The position numbers and the translations under genes were made by a program. Below, one piece after another: positions 12,495 through 21,532 of a stretch of DNA of 64,000 bases. The stretch's first letter is position 1, and each line of letters starts with the position of its first letter. The DNA comes from Shinisaurus crocodilurus (taxonomy: Eukaryota > Chordata > Lepidosauria > Squamata > Shinisauridae): the NCBI GenBank assembly GCA_021292165.1, contig CM037881.1:5434935-5498934 (forward strand). The letters run 5' to 3'. The notes beneath the pieces are model-generated. The model was not told where the DNA came from, did no database searches, and worked only from the letters and a program-made list of their open reading frames with translations.

Positions 12495-15400
12495 CAAAGT
12501 TCAGCTTTGTAGCTGGCCTGCAAGTAATTTAACCATCTGGGTCTCCATTTCTTCTCCCCACTTCTAGGGAGACACTTCCAAGAACCTTTTAAAAAAAACA
12601 AAAAACAACCCACCTTTTTGAGTAACCAAGGGTTCTTGGCCTTTGTGGATAGCTTAACCATTTTGTCATACATCGGTGCCCTCTTTCTGAGGGAGTAATC
12701 TACAAATCCACTTTTAAGAGATTTCTAGCAAATCTTAAGTCTTTTGCTCATGTGCCTGTATCCTAACAATTTTGATACCCCCGTATGTTCGTCAGTGGGA
12801 CCCAAATGTCTTTATATAATGTGTATATATGATGTATCTTACACTGCAGTATCCGGTCGTGCGGGATGGTCTCTCCTGCTTGGCTGCAGCTTCTGGCAGG
12901 AATATGGAAAACACCTATGAAAATGCTCTCTTGGCCTATATGTATGGCTTAGCTGGTGAAGTGGAAAAACAGAAACCAATCTTGGATGCCTTGACACAAT
13001 CTGCTACCAGAACTGGTAAGTGGTTTGCCCTTAGACCCAGGAATAAAGAGGCAGGGCTCCATTGTTTGGGTTTAAATAAGAGCCATCCCTTTGTTGATAA
13101 CTCAAAAGATCTTCAATAAACTAACCTTTGTAAAGTAATTTTAACTCCCCAAACCCCAAGTACAGCTACCTGGGCTGAGATGGTGGATGCCAAGTCACCG
13201 CCTGTCTTGGATCCAGCTTGGAGATATTCCACCCTGCTTCGATCAGAGTAAGAATTTAATCAAAGCTCCTTCCAGCCATAAATCTGAAGATTTACGGAGG
13301 GAGAGCCTAAATCCCATGTACCACTTTTCACTTCACCCACCCTGAGGCAGGGCAAGGGCCCTGACCACTGACTGCCTTACATGCTAGAGCGCTATCTGGA
13401 CACCTCCTGGGTGCCCTGGTACTAAAACCCAGTGCAGCATCACTGGACACACTCCAATATGTCCACTAAGGGAGGCTAGCTAAGGAGGGAGACGCCTTCA
13501 CTGCGGCCCAGAGCTGTTCTTGCAGGGTTCCCAATCGCAGGGAGATTTGGCAGCATGTTAGGGCTAAATGTGCATCGGTCTAAAGACGAGCAGGATGTCT
13601 GGGGGGCGGGGTTACGGGCAGGGCGGCCGTTCATGCCCCTCCCTCCACCACACTTTTAGTTCCTGGATGAACACCTGCATGGGGTAGAGATACAGCATAA
13701 CGAGAGGGCACATGATGCAGCCATCTTGCTGAAGGCCAACAGGTTTCGGTCAGTGCTTGGATGGGAGAGCACCTGGGAACACCCCATATATGGCAGGCAC
13801 CTTCAGTTCTATAATGCAAGGATGTTGGGGTTATAGGTGTACTAAATAAACTATTTCTGCATGATTTGACAAATTCTAGGAGATACTAGTTTCTGACACA
13901 ATCTCTTTGCAAATTAAGGAAAACATGAAAGAGGAAACATTAAAAAAATGGTTCCGGTTGGCTTCCTTTTCTTAATTATGTAGATTCTAAACAATAAGCC
14001 AGACCAGAACATTGTAAATCTAGATCTTTAATTAGATCTTAGTAGTCTTACAGTAAGCGTGTATTTTAGGAACAGGGTTCTGACTGTGCCTGGGGGGGAA
14101 AAATGTTATATTGTACTTCAATACTGCATATTAAGGGGATTACGTTACTTGGTTTGGATTTTGTCACCTACAATTGCATCTAATATATTCTTCAAGTTCT
14201 CTGTCTCAAATCTGTAACTAAAATGGGATATATTTTACATTTTTTTTGTTTCAAAAAGTGCAATATTTTGATTTAAAAATAAAAAAAGGCTGACTGATCC
14301 AGAAGGACCTTTTAGGCCCATAAACCTAGATCACAGAGGTCAACCTGCAGCTAAAGTGCCACAAGTAGCCAGAGTTTGTGGCAAACCTAGACATGAATGG
14401 TAGAGCTTGTGGACAGAGCTGTGACAAAGGGTACTCCTGCCTGCGTCTCCAAAACTGTGGGCAGAATCAAACTAGATTCCCTCCATCAATAGGAAGGCTT
14501 GCATCCACAGAACGGAGAGGAAGGCCGTTTCCAGCAAGTTCCCCTCTTCCCTGCCACCCCCAGCACCCCCTCCTGGGAACCTTTCTGAGCAGATTTGGGG
14601 GGAGCACAGTGGACTGCAAGGAGGAAGGGAAATTGCTGGAAACGGCCACCCTCTCCGTTCCACTGATGGAAGCCTTCTGTCAGTGGAGGAAACCTAGTTG
14701 GATTCCACCCTGTGCTACTGCCTGCATCTCCCCTCAGTAAATTAGAAGGAAAAGTATATCAAGGCAGTGTTTGTGTGTCGTTCCTTCTTATGCATTGGGC
14801 TTAGCTTGTGGCACACATCGGCTACGACTGGTCTAAATGAAAGACGGGAAGCTGGATCTGGAAGTCTGTGCAAATACCACTCGGCCATTTTTCCTACTGC
14901 TTAATAGTCCCTTCTCCGTTCTCAGGAGGTCTGGTGCACTGGGAACGGGAAAAGAGGCCTCCAGCAGAAAACTTCCCATCTTTCTATGCTCGTGCCCCGT
15001 CTCATGAGATTGAGACCACCAGCTACGCACTGTTGGCTTTTCTCGGCCGACAAGGCCTATCCGAGGAGGACCTGACTTTTGGCTCACAGATGACACAGTG
15101 GATTGTCAAGCAGCAGAATCCCAATGGAGGCTTCTCCTCCACTCAGGTGACTTATACATTAATTACATGCTGTGTGCAGAATTACTATTTTGTTTGTCCT
15201 GAATCTTCTGCCAGTAAAGTTCCGTTGGATGACCGTATGTCCTAGTATTACGAGAAAGGGAGGGAAATGTCTCTGTCTGCTTTCTCTACACCAGTGTTCT
15301 CCAACCTTAGGTCCCCATATGTTTTTGGCCTACAACTCCCAGCATGCCCCAGCCAGTAGCTGGCTGGGGCATGCTGGGAGTTGTAGGCCAAAAACATCTG

Positions 15401-15833
15401 GGGACCCAAGGCTGGAGAACACTGCTGTATATTATGCGTACCTTTATTAATAAGGGGTCTTGCCAAATGTGGTACCACTCTGCAGTTTTGGGGGATAGAG
15501 TTGGGATTTGGATGGTAGAGCCCCTTACACTGCAGTGATTCTATATTATAGCAGCCTCCAAGGATGCCAGATCCAGTGCTTCCAAGCATGCCAACATCCT
15601 GTGGCCAGTGTGGCGTAGTGGCGTAGTGGTTAGGATGTTGGACTGGGACTCGGGAGATCCGGGTTCTAGTCCCCGCTCGGCCATGAAACTCACTGGGTGA
15701 CTTTGGGCCAGTCACTGACTCTCAGCCTAACCTACCTCACAGGGTTGTTGTGAGGATAAAATGGAGAGGAGGATGAGGATAATGTAAGCCGCCTTGGGTT
15801 CCTTGTAGGAAAAAAGGTGGGGTATAAATATAA

Positions 15834-15864
<31 letters not shown>

Positions 15865-18800
15865 ATCCTTTGTACTCTGCTAGAGGAGCATAGTTGTACA
15901 GTGATCTGCATGGATCTCCTGTTTTTGTTGGAGTCAGGAGCCATACCGAGTCTAAATAAATGTCTAAATACAAGTCTGCCTCATAAGCAGAAAGGCTATT
16001 TCAGAATGAGTCTACATGGGCTAGCTATAGAGACACTGTGTTTAGCAAACCACTTGAAATACCTCTCAGTACCTCCCATTCAGGTTCCTTAGGTGAGTTA
16101 ACAACATACCGGTACTTGTATGATGTAAAGTCTTTGTTGTAAAGCGATTGTTTGTTTTCTGTGTTTGGAGTAATAGGGCAATGGTCAACACATAGCTTCT
16201 TATTTACTGCTGTGCTTCGCCCCAAGGGAACTTTCCACCACGTCTATTTCTTTTTTCTCTTTTATTACTTTGTACTTTCTCTTTTTGAGTCTTTAGCACA
16301 TACTGGGCGGAGCCGGGGTGATGCAGGGGAGAGTTGTTGAAACTACTGGAGAGACTTGGGTTCAAAAAACCTCTGCTCAACCATGCAACTCACTGAGCCT
16401 CACCTGGCTTGCAGGGGGGGTTTTTTTTTTGGTCAGAAAACAACCCAATAACCCCCATGCGCATCGCCTTGAGTTTCTTGAAGGCAGGGTGGGCTACAAG
16501 TGTGATAAATGTGAAGGCGTGCATTGCTTTCTAAGCCAGAGTTGTATTGTCCTCTCCAGGACACCCCTGTGGCTCTCCAAGCTGTATCTCGGTTTGCGAA
16601 CCTCACCTTCACGAAAGATGCTCAAAACACAGTAGAGATCAGTGCTGGGGGATCTTTTCAGAAGGTTTTCCAAGCGGATAGTAGCAACAGCATCCTGCTG
16701 CAGCAAGTTGCATTGCCCAACGTCCCAGGGGACTACAGCGTGAAAGTGGATGGCTCTGGATGTGTCTACACACAGGTAAATGATAACCCACGTCCCTTGG
16801 TAAATACTTTGGCTCCTTGCTAGAGCCACAGCCAGTGATGCAGCAGTTCCCTCTGCTATATAAACGTTTTTTTTCCCCTTTAGGCAACCCTGAGGTACAA
16901 CGTCATCCTGCCTGCACAGGCCTTTGGGTTTGCTCTGACTGTGCAGACAGGAAATGCTTCCTGTACAGGCGACTTCCTGCCCAAATTTGATGTTGTCGTG
17001 ACAGCCAGGTAATGTCCCACTGAAATATAAGTAAGGGAATGGGAGCAGACGTGACATCTATCTCCTGCTGATAATTTTGCCGTGCACTGCAGTGCAAGCC
17101 AATATAAGTTGCTCTTGTTATTGCTGGTGTGAGCTGAGAATCCGTTTTTGTCTATGTGAGGTAGAATGTATGAGCAGTTGATGATCTTCTCGATCATCGT
17201 AGTTTGCAGGACACGGAATAATGGGTTTAAGTTACAGGAACCCAGATTCCACCTGAACATCAGGAAAAATTTCCTGACTGTCAGAGCAATAAGACAATGG
17301 AACCAACTACCTAGGGAGGTGGTGGGCTCTCCCACTCTGAGTCTGGAGGCATTCAAGGTGCGGCTGGACAGCCACCTGTCGGGAATGCTTTGACCTGGAT
17401 TCCTGCATTGAGCAGGGGGTTGGACTCGATGGCCTTGTAGGCCCCTTCCAACTCTACTTTTCTATGATTCTATGCTCATTGCTAATTAAGGCAGATTGGG
17501 ATTGGCAGAGCTGTGTGTACGCTATGATTCTGTGGAAGCAGAATTCTGCTACCTACAAGCCTCCAGCTTTCATTTAAAAATGAAAGCACTTATTTAGCTC
17601 TCATTATTACGAGAGGCACTTGGAAATGTATGGGCCTTGGAATTTAGAGGGAAGGGGCGGAAGAATATTTCCAGCGCCTGTTATAATGCCCTTTCCTTCT
17701 CCTAATTCACAGAATAAACTGCGAGAAATGATGAAAAATGCAGATTACGTTATGCAGAATTTGAGTTACTTGGATACAGCATTCTGAATTTTCTGTTTAG
17801 GCCAGAGAAAGAATTCACAAATTTAGCAAACTATGTAGGGCAGTGTATGAAGAGCTCTTCACAATATATTTGTGAGCTCTTCATATAAAGAGCTCTTCAC
17901 AATACAGTAAAACCTTGGATTGCAAGTAACTTGGTATGCAAGTATTTTGCAAGACAAGCAAATTTTTAAAATAAATTTTAACTTGATAAACAAGCGACGT
18001 CTTGCAATACAAGTACTGTAATACGGTCAAGAAAAATGAAGCCTTTACACTATCATTCTTTATTGCAGCTTAAATTAAAAATATGTGTACAGATTTCTTA
18101 CGGGGAATTTCGCTTTGATATACGAGTGCTTTGGATTACAAGCACGTTTCCGGAACGAATTATGCTTGCAATCCAAGGTATTACTGTATATTTGCAGCTT
18201 GCTTTTGACTAGACTCAGCCAGAATAGAAAATAACCCAGTCTTTCTTGATTCAAGATACACTGGAGAGCGCAAGACGTCCAATATGGCCATCATTGATGT
18301 GAAGATGCTGTCTGGTTTTGTTCCCGTCCGATCATCCCTAGAGCAGGTAAAAGCTCAGAACTAAGTGAATGATTCTATCTAGAGCAGGGGTAGGGAACTG
18401 GTGGCCCTCCAGATGTTTGTGCCTACAACTCCCATCAGCCCTAGCCAGCATAGCTAGCATGATGGGAGTTGTAGGCCAAAAATGTCTGAATGGCCACAAG
18501 TTGGCCACCCTGATGTGGAGGGATACTAGTCATTTCAAGATGGACATGATAAAGTGTCAGGGCTAAGAAAGGGATGAACTGAACACATCAAATAAGGGGC
18601 ACCAAAGAAAGCATAACAGAAAGAATCTTGTGTGTGAACTTGAATGCATATGCTTAACATGATGGGCAGAAGATGCAAAGAAGGTTGCTATAAAGTGGCC
18701 GGATGTCTGGCCAGATGGGCGATTCATAAATATAATAAACAAACAAACAAACAAACACATGCCATTCTGGTTGCCATTTGTAAGTCAGAAGAGTGAAACT

Positions 18801-21153
18801 GCTTGGTTCCACTCCAAAAACTCTTTGGCAAAGTGTGGAATGGATACATTCCATTTCACCAAAACTCTGGACTGTACAGTCATAAGAGCCCTGATGGATC
18901 TGATCCAAGCCTATCTAGTCCAGCATCCTGTTTCTGACAGTGGCCGACCATACACCTCTGGGAGGCTGATAGGCAACACCACCTGGAGAAACCCTCAGGC
19001 CGTGCAAGGCCCATCTATTTCTGAAAAGACCTGAACTGCGGTGGGTCTCTGGGGTTCATTCTGGAGCTACCTTTGCATCAATCAGAAACTGGAACTCCAA
19101 AAGGGATTTCAGTTGGGGTAGATGCCCACATGATTCCTAATTCACACACACACACACTTACACTTTACAATTAATGGTTATAGAATCTGAGAGCCAGTTC
19201 AAAGATAGTTACCACTCCTGCTTGTGAGCACCACAGAAAAGCCTTTTTGTTTCCACATGGGGAGTGGTAACATCTACATGCTACCCAAATGTGTAGAGTG
19301 TTTGCAGCCCCAGCAAAGTGCAGCAATGGCATAGGAAGCTGTGACTGCTGGGGCAAAGGCATCCAGTAAGATGCTTTGAAATTTCTTCATGGAAGTGACC
19401 CCAAAGGGAGGGGCTTTGCAGCATCAATAATGCTTCAAACAGCTAGAACAGTGTTCTCCAGCCTTGGGTCCCCAGATGTTTTTGGTCTACAACTCCCAGC
19501 ATGCCCCAGCCAGCGTAGCTGGCTGGGGCATGCTGGGAGTTGTAGGCCAAAAACATCTGGGGACCCAAGGCTGGAGAACACTGAGCTAGAAGCAGGGGTG
19601 GGGGGAGAAGGAAAAAAGTGGCAAATAGACTGTTTTTTCTATTTTACCAGAAAATATTTTTTTTTTTCCTCACCTTGGTGTCACTTGCATGATGTGTCCT
19701 CTTTCCTGTAAGTAAGTATCTCCTTGCTTTTCTTCTCGTACAGCTCAAGAACCAGGTGATGCGCGTGGAAACCAGGAATGACCATGTCTACTTCTATCTG
19801 GACGATGTAAGTTTTTCAGAAGAAAGCTTTTTGTAGTTTCTTTGTAAAGGTGCAACTTCAGTCTCAAAAGAAGCTCTCTCTGATACCGTCTCTCTTCCTG
19901 TGCTCAGATATCGGCAACAGAAGTTACTTTAGCGTTAACTTTGGAACAAGCCCATCCTGTGTCCAATAGCAAGCCAGCTCAAGTTAAGATCTTCGATTAT
20001 TATGAAACAGGTAAGAGATCCGATAGCCGTAGAATAAGGATTCTAAATAGAATAAGCCAGTGGCAAGCGGTTCTTCTTTGAGCAAGAGGAGGCTGCTGAT
20101 CCTCTGTGTCTTTTTGTATGAATCAGCTGAAGGAATATTTTCTCCGTATCGTTTGTGCTAACAGGTGGGGAACTACTTTTTCCTTCATGCATGCTGGCTC
20201 CTCCTTATCCTTGGCAGCTATGATTATTTTTTTCAGTCGCAGTTTTCTTTTTAAAATGAAGACAACTCAAGTGTGTACCACTTGCAGTGAAGCTGGGGGG
20301 TTGTGGATTTCTCACCAGATAGCCTTTCTACCTCAGTGTCTCTCCTGTCAACAGTGCTCTGCTGATTAGTAAATGGGTTCCTCCCAGTAAAGAGTTAAAA
20401 ATAACTACCTTAATAATACTTGGCATTTATATAGTGCATTCCAAGTGTTTCACATCCGGCAGGTCTGTAATTTTAGAGCTGCCAAGTTAGGTAGGCCAGT
20501 ATTATCCCCATGTTGCACATGGCAGATGTGAAGCTGAGTGGTCAGAGCTGGTCTAAGGCTACCTAGTAACAAGTTTATGACCTGAGGCAAGATGTGAAGT
20601 AAAGGCTTAATGCTCACAGTTCAAACTCTTATTCACTACGCTACATGCTTTGTAATGCTGGCATGCCTGTCTATTCTGTTCCTTGTAGTCCCCAGAAGCC
20701 ACATCTAACTTCACTAGGATTGCCAGCTTTCTTCTTCTTCTTTTTTTGGTACTGCTCCGTGCTACTGTATCTTTAACAGCAGTTTGATCTGCAGATTCTA
20801 GCATGTTGTTAAAAGCTTCTTCTGATTATTTCTGCAGGGAAACTGCTGTTAAAGACACTGGAGCAGGTTATGGTCAGTTTTTTCTGATCAGTTGGCAATC
20901 CAAAGGTTCCCTAGAATTCAATGGATATGATATAGCCCTGTGCCCTAGGCAGCTGCCTAGTTGGCCTAATGGTAGCACCGGCCCTGCCCTCCTAAAATTA
21001 AAGCTGTCTCTCTTTTTCCTGAATACTTGAAAAGGGAAACTGGACCCACGCAGTATCTGATTTCTATTTGTGTGACCTGTCTTCCTTCTCCCCCAACCAG
21101 ATGAGTTTGCCCTAAAGGAATATAACACGCCTTGCCAGCAAGCTAAAGGTTGA
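1362..21153 (+). CDS. A2M-like: Alpha-2-macroglobulin family protease inhibitor, C-terminal 16 exons (5' partial)
   Basis: Secreted protease trap: a protease cuts the bait region, the thioester is exposed and the protease is caged, then the complex is cleared by receptor. Sixteen exons join in phase to 629 residues plus a stop: 1362-1491, 1995-2086, 4118-4169, 4837-4920, 6663-6839, 8398-8479, 9368-9527, 11638-11712, 12850-13015, 14926-15146, 16560-16775, 16884-17008, 18256-18346, 19744-19806, 19908-20010, 21101-21153. All have AG acceptors and GT donors. The thioester motif PYGCGEQN is intact (Cys codon 6722-6724, Gln codon 6731-6733). The protein then runs through the alpha-helical thioester domain into the receptor-binding domain and ends [12 protein letters not shown], as in A2M. 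The bait region lies outside the window. Reversed synteny with human PHC1-M6PR-KLRG1-A2M favours an A2M/PZP/ovostatin-type orthologue over A2ML1; the exact paralogue is not settled. Confidence 0.9.
1763..1934. mobile_element. Diverged palindromic hAT-type MITE, composite
   Basis: The left part is an older variant (CCTTCCCCAACCAGGTGCCCTCCAGAT). The right part, from about 1850, matches the right arm of the 135-bp palindromic family and ends GGTTGGAGAACACTG. It lies just upstream of the exon at 1995. No clean target-site duplication is seen. Confidence 0.6.
1995..2086 (+). CDS. A2M-like: A2M-like exon b
   Basis: Encodes [19 protein letters not shown] and then [12 protein letters not shown], matching the VNFTV.AEA ... 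KDTV.KPLLVE block of A2M. Acceptor TTCAG, donor GAG|GTAAGC. Confidence 0.9.
2305..2955. mobile_element. Possible solo LTR of an endogenous retrovirus
   Basis: This intronic stretch has the texture of a U3-R-U5 unit: two 41-bp direct repeats (2386-2426 and 2434-2474), a GATTGGCCAA CCAAT-type box near 2599, a GC-box-like GGGGCGGG near 2633, and a 3' part ending in CCCACACGGTGTGTGTGGTTCC. I did not find a convincing TG...CA boundary pair or a target-site duplication, so both limits are approximate. Confidence 0.3.
2386..2474. repeat. Tandem duplication, two 41-bp copies with 48-bp period
   Basis: CTCCTGCAAATGTACGTAGT and the following 21 bases occur at 2386-2426 and again at 2434-2474 without change, separated by 7 bases. 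They sit inside the LTR-like stretch. Confidence 0.95.
3283..3327. repeat. (AAT)n microsatellite
   Basis: About 15 uninterrupted TAA/AAT units, lying at the 3' (tail) end of the minus-strand L2-like LINE that follows. Confidence 0.95.
3328..3900 (-). mobile_element. L2/CR1-clade LINE fragment, 3' end of reverse transcriptase ORF
   Basis: Minus-strand frame 3479-3874 is open for 131 residues. It contains [41 protein letters not shown] and [11 protein letters not shown], the typical C-terminal block of L2/Rex/CR1-clade LINE ORF2. It is 5'-truncated as usual for such LINEs, and the AAT microsatellite marks its tail. It is intronic. Confidence 0.8.
4118..4169 (+). CDS. A2M-like: A2M-like exon c
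   Basis: A 52-bp exon encoding [17 protein letters not shown], as in A2M EPEGI.KE. The acceptor is preceded by 15 consecutive C (4101-4115); donor AAAG|GTAAGG. Confidence 0.88.
4449..4583. mobile_element. Palindromic hAT MITE, 135 bp, exact TSD
   Basis: CAGTGTTCTCCAACC...GGTTGGAGAACACTG, with the two halves complementary except for a few central bases. It is flanked by GTCTGAGG at 4441-4448 and again at 4584-4591, an exact 8-bp target-site duplication. Confidence 0.95.
4837..4920 (+). CDS. A2M-like: A2M-like exon d
   Basis: Encodes [20 protein letters not shown] and KASFLVLG, the segment immediately before the GDILG thioester exon in A2M. Acceptor CCGTAG, donor CTTG|GTATGT. Confidence 0.9.
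5404..5538. mobile_element. Palindromic hAT MITE, 135 bp, exact TSD
   Basis: Same family as 4449-4583. Flanked by CTCTAATC at 5396-5403 and 5539-5546. Confidence 0.95.
6241..6533 (-). mobile_element. CR1-type LINE, 3' fragment
   Basis: On the minus strand this reads [20 protein letters not shown]...[20 protein letters not shown], then the 3' UTR with the TGGACTCGATGGCCTTGTAG block and an ATTCTATGA terminal motif. Truncated at the 5' end. Confidence 0.85.
6663..6839 (+). CDS. A2M-like: A2M-like exon e with thioester motif
   Basis: Encodes [16 protein letters not shown], then MPYGCGEQN (Cys and Gln both present, so the internal thioester can form), then a helix-rich stretch ending IGYLSG. Acceptor CCGCAG, donor GGCG|GTGAGC. 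Confidence 0.95.
7460..8094 (-). mobile_element. CR1-type LINE, 3' fragment
   Basis: About 635 bp of minus-strand CR1-type sequence, including the region encoding [38 protein letters not shown] and the RAIRQWNQ end, with small indels that break the frame near 7630. Tail motif at the low-coordinate end. Confidence 0.88.
8398..8479 (+). CDS. A2M-like: A2M-like exon f
   Basis: Encodes [18 protein letters not shown] and SRSVEGNL, matching YQRQL.YKH.DGSYSTFG of A2M. Donor CTTTG|GTAGGA splits the Trp codon shared with the next exon. Confidence 0.92.
8878..9012. mobile_element. Palindromic hAT MITE, 135 bp, variant ends
   Basis: The ends read CAGTGGTTTCCAAACTTG...CAAGTTTGGAAACCACTG, so both arms share the same base changes. 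TSD CATTAGAC (8870-8877) against CGTTAGAC (9013-9020), one mismatch. Confidence 0.93.
9368..9527 (+). CDS. A2M-like: A2M-like exon g
   Basis: Encodes [20 protein letters not shown], then [20 protein letters not shown] and [10 protein letters not shown]2M has WLTAFVLK.FAQA...FID...AL.WL...Q..NGCFR. Acceptor TTCCAG, donor AAAG|GTAGAA. Confidence 0.95.
9674..9823. mobile_element. Older palindromic hAT-type MITE
   Basis: GGAGAACCTGGAG...CATCTGGAGGGCC at left and the complementary CATCTGGAGGGCCACAGGCTCTCC at right, with CCATCAGCC and GATGGGGGTT inside. More diverged than the 135-bp family and probably an older relative. Confidence 0.6.
9951..10085. mobile_element. Palindromic hAT MITE, 135 bp
   Basis: Full-length copy. 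TSD GCATAGAG (9943-9950) against GCGTCGAG (10086-10093), 6 of 8 matching. Confidence 0.93.
10382..10528. mobile_element. 147-bp hAT-like MITE (CAGGGCTTTTTTTTCTGG family), exact TSD
   Basis: Starts CAGGGCTTTTTTTTCTGG and ends CCAGAAAAAAAGCACTG, an imperfect terminal inverted repeat. GTACTTAG at 10374-10381 is repeated at 10529-10536, an exact 8-bp duplication. Confidence 0.93.
10603..10749. mobile_element. 147-bp hAT-like MITE, second copy
   Basis: Almost identical to 10382-10528 and 74 bp away in the same orientation. It has its own TSD, CTGCTAAA (10595-10602) against GTGCTAAA (10750-10757), so this is an independent insertion and not a local duplication. Confidence 0.92.
10914..11164 (+). 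mobile_element. Sauria-type tRNA SINE
   Basis: Starts GAGAGCCAGCGTGGCGTAGT, has the pol III B-box-like GGTTCTAGTCCC, the GTGACTTTGGGCCAGTCAC core, the CCTCACAGGGTTGTTGTGAGG block shared with Bov-B LINE tails, and ends in an (AATA)n tail. Confidence 0.92.
11638..11712 (+). CDS. A2M-like: A2M-like exon h
   Basis: A 75-bp exon encoding [20 protein letters not shown] and GLPNS; A2M has EVTLSAYITIALLE. Acceptor AACAG, donor TCG|GTATGG. Confidence 0.9.
12457..12492. repeat. (GT)n microsatellite
   Basis: About 18 GT units within an A2M-like intron. Confidence 0.95.
12850..13015 (+). CDS. A2M-like: A2M-like exon i
   Basis: Encodes [16 protein letters not shown], then [18 protein letters not shown] and [12 protein letters not shown]2M has HPVVRNALFCLE...ALLAYAFALAGN..KR. 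Donor ACTG|GTAAGT. Confidence 0.95.
13640..13825 (+). mobile_element. 5S rRNA-derived SINE remnant
   Basis: TCGGTCAGTGCTTGGATGGG and AGAGCACCTGGGAACACC resemble the 3' third of 5S rRNA. The tail differs from the CR1-tailed copies elsewhere in the window. Degraded, with approximate limits. Confidence 0.45.
14926..15146 (+). CDS. A2M-like: A2M-like exon j
   Basis: Encodes [16 protein letters not shown], then [19 protein letters not shown] and the [17 protein letters not shown] end, which aligns with A2M EMTSYVLLAYL and [13 protein letters not shown]. Acceptor TCTCAG, donor CAG|GTGACT. Confidence 0.95.
15292..15424. mobile_element. Palindromic hAT MITE, 133 bp
   Basis: Full-length copy with a 2-bp deletion at the centre. 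The flanks CTCTACAC and CTGTATAT match at 5 of 8 positions. Confidence 0.92.
15604..15866 (+). mobile_element. Sauria-type tRNA SINE
   Basis: CCAGTGTGGCGTAGTGGCGTAGTGG head with a small internal duplication of GCGTAGTG, then the standard core and an (AATA)n tail of about 10 units. Confidence 0.92.
16560..16775 (+). CDS. A2M-like: A2M-like exon k
   Basis: Encodes [49 protein letters not shown] and GSGCVYTQ; A2M has DTVVALHALS...LLLQQVSLPE.PGEYSMKV.G.GCVYLQ. Acceptor CTCCAG, donor CAG|GTAAAT. Confidence 0.95.
16884..17008 (+). CDS. A2M-like: A2M-like exon l
   Basis: Encodes [20 protein letters not shown] and a Cys-containing stretch ending DVVVTAR, the start of the receptor-binding domain (A2M TSLKYNILP...FALGVQT). 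Only 108 bp of intron separates it from the previous exon. Confidence 0.93.
17183..17474 (+). mobile_element. CR1-type LINE, 3' fragment
   Basis: Plus-strand copy: [20 protein letters not shown] through [12 protein letters not shown] and the [14 protein letters not shown] stop, then the GGACTCGATGGCCTTGTAG tail ending ATGATTCTATG. Confidence 0.88.
17905..18186. mobile_element. Tigger/pogo-like DNA transposon MITE
   Basis: The inverted ends CAGTAAAACCTTGGATTGCA and GCAATCCAAGGTATTACTG are flanked by TA on both sides (17903-17904, 18187-18188), as for the Tc1/mariner superfamily. No transposase frame is present. Confidence 0.85.
18256..18346 (+). CDS. A2M-like: A2M-like exon m, receptor-binding domain
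   Basis: Encodes [20 protein letters not shown] and [11 protein letters not shown]2M has [29 protein letters not shown]. The two lysines of the A2M LKPTVK helix are Arg and Glu here. Confidence 0.93.
18384..18515. mobile_element. Older palindromic hAT-type MITE
   Basis: CAGGGGTAGGGAACTGGTGGCCCTCCAGATG...and the complementary right arm CATGATGGGAGTTGTAGGCC with a GGCCACAAGTTGGCCACCCTG end. Related to but more diverged than the 135-bp family. Confidence 0.65.
19449..19583. mobile_element. Palindromic hAT MITE, 135 bp, exact TSD
   Basis: Flanked by AGCTAGAA at 19441-19448 and 19584-19591. Lies about 160 bp upstream of the exon at 19744. Confidence 0.95.
19744..19806 (+). CDS. A2M-like: A2M-like exon n
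   Basis: A 63-bp exon encoding [21 protein letters not shown]2M has NHVSRTEVSSNHVLIYLD. Acceptor TACAG, donor GAT|GTAAGT. Confidence 0.92.
19908..20010 (+). CDS. A2M-like: A2M-like exon o
   Basis: Encodes [18 protein letters not shown], then [13 protein letters not shown], matching LKPAIVKVYDYYET of A2M. Donor ACAG|GTAAGA. Confidence 0.95.
20404..20660. mobile_element. Old L2/MIR-like retroposon tail
   Basis: The stretch GGCATTTATATAGTGCATTCCAAGTG...TATCCCCATGTTGCACATGG...GCTACCTAGTAAC...ACTACGCTACATG has the order of the conserved 3' tail of ancient amniote L2/MIR-type retroposons. Diverged; limits approximate. Confidence 0.5.
21101..21153 (+). CDS. A2M-like: A2M-like terminal coding exon with stop
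   Basis: Encodes [17 protein letters not shown] then TGA (21151-21153). A2M ends DEFAIAEYNAPC..., so the length and the conserved Cys fit the natural C-terminus. A GTAAGA-type donor follows the stop at 21171, so part of the 3' UTR may be spliced. Confidence 0.92.
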
Positions 21154-21487
21154 AACCAACAAAGAGAATGGTAAGAGAATGCAAGGGATCCTAGCTAAGT
21201 AGGAGGTGCAAGGCAGAGATGGGCAGAAGGTAGATCTCCCGATGTTTAAAACTTCAACTCCTGGAAGCCCCTGCCAACTTGGCCAATAGTCAAGGATGCT
21301 GGGAGCTGAATGCCAAAACAACTGGAGATCTACTTTCTGCCCATCCCTGGTATAAGGGACAGAAAAATGGGTGGCCCTAAGGGGCAAGGAAAAGCAAACA
21401 ACCGCATAAATGAAGAACAGCCTAAGTATCTCTGTCATGGTATCACTGCCTCTTGCCTTTGAGTGCTTCCAAAGAACTGGAAGGACA

Positions 21488-21514
21488 AATAAAACTTCTA
21501 TCAGCACCAATAAA
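21488..21514 (+). other. A2M-like: Candidate polyadenylation signals of the A2M-like gene
   Basis: AATAAA at 21488-21493 and again at 21509-21514, 335-360 bases past the stop codon. Position is plausible but untested; the second may belong to the adjacent repeat. Confidence 0.4.
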
Positions 21515-21532
21515 GGTAATTTGATTTATTTA

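Noticed and set aside
18880..19010. Stretch ATGGATCTGATCCAAGCCTATCTAGTCCAGCATCC, similar in texture to 8725-8815
   Set aside because: Probably an old interspersed repeat shared by both places, but too degraded to classify or delimit, so not listed as a feature.
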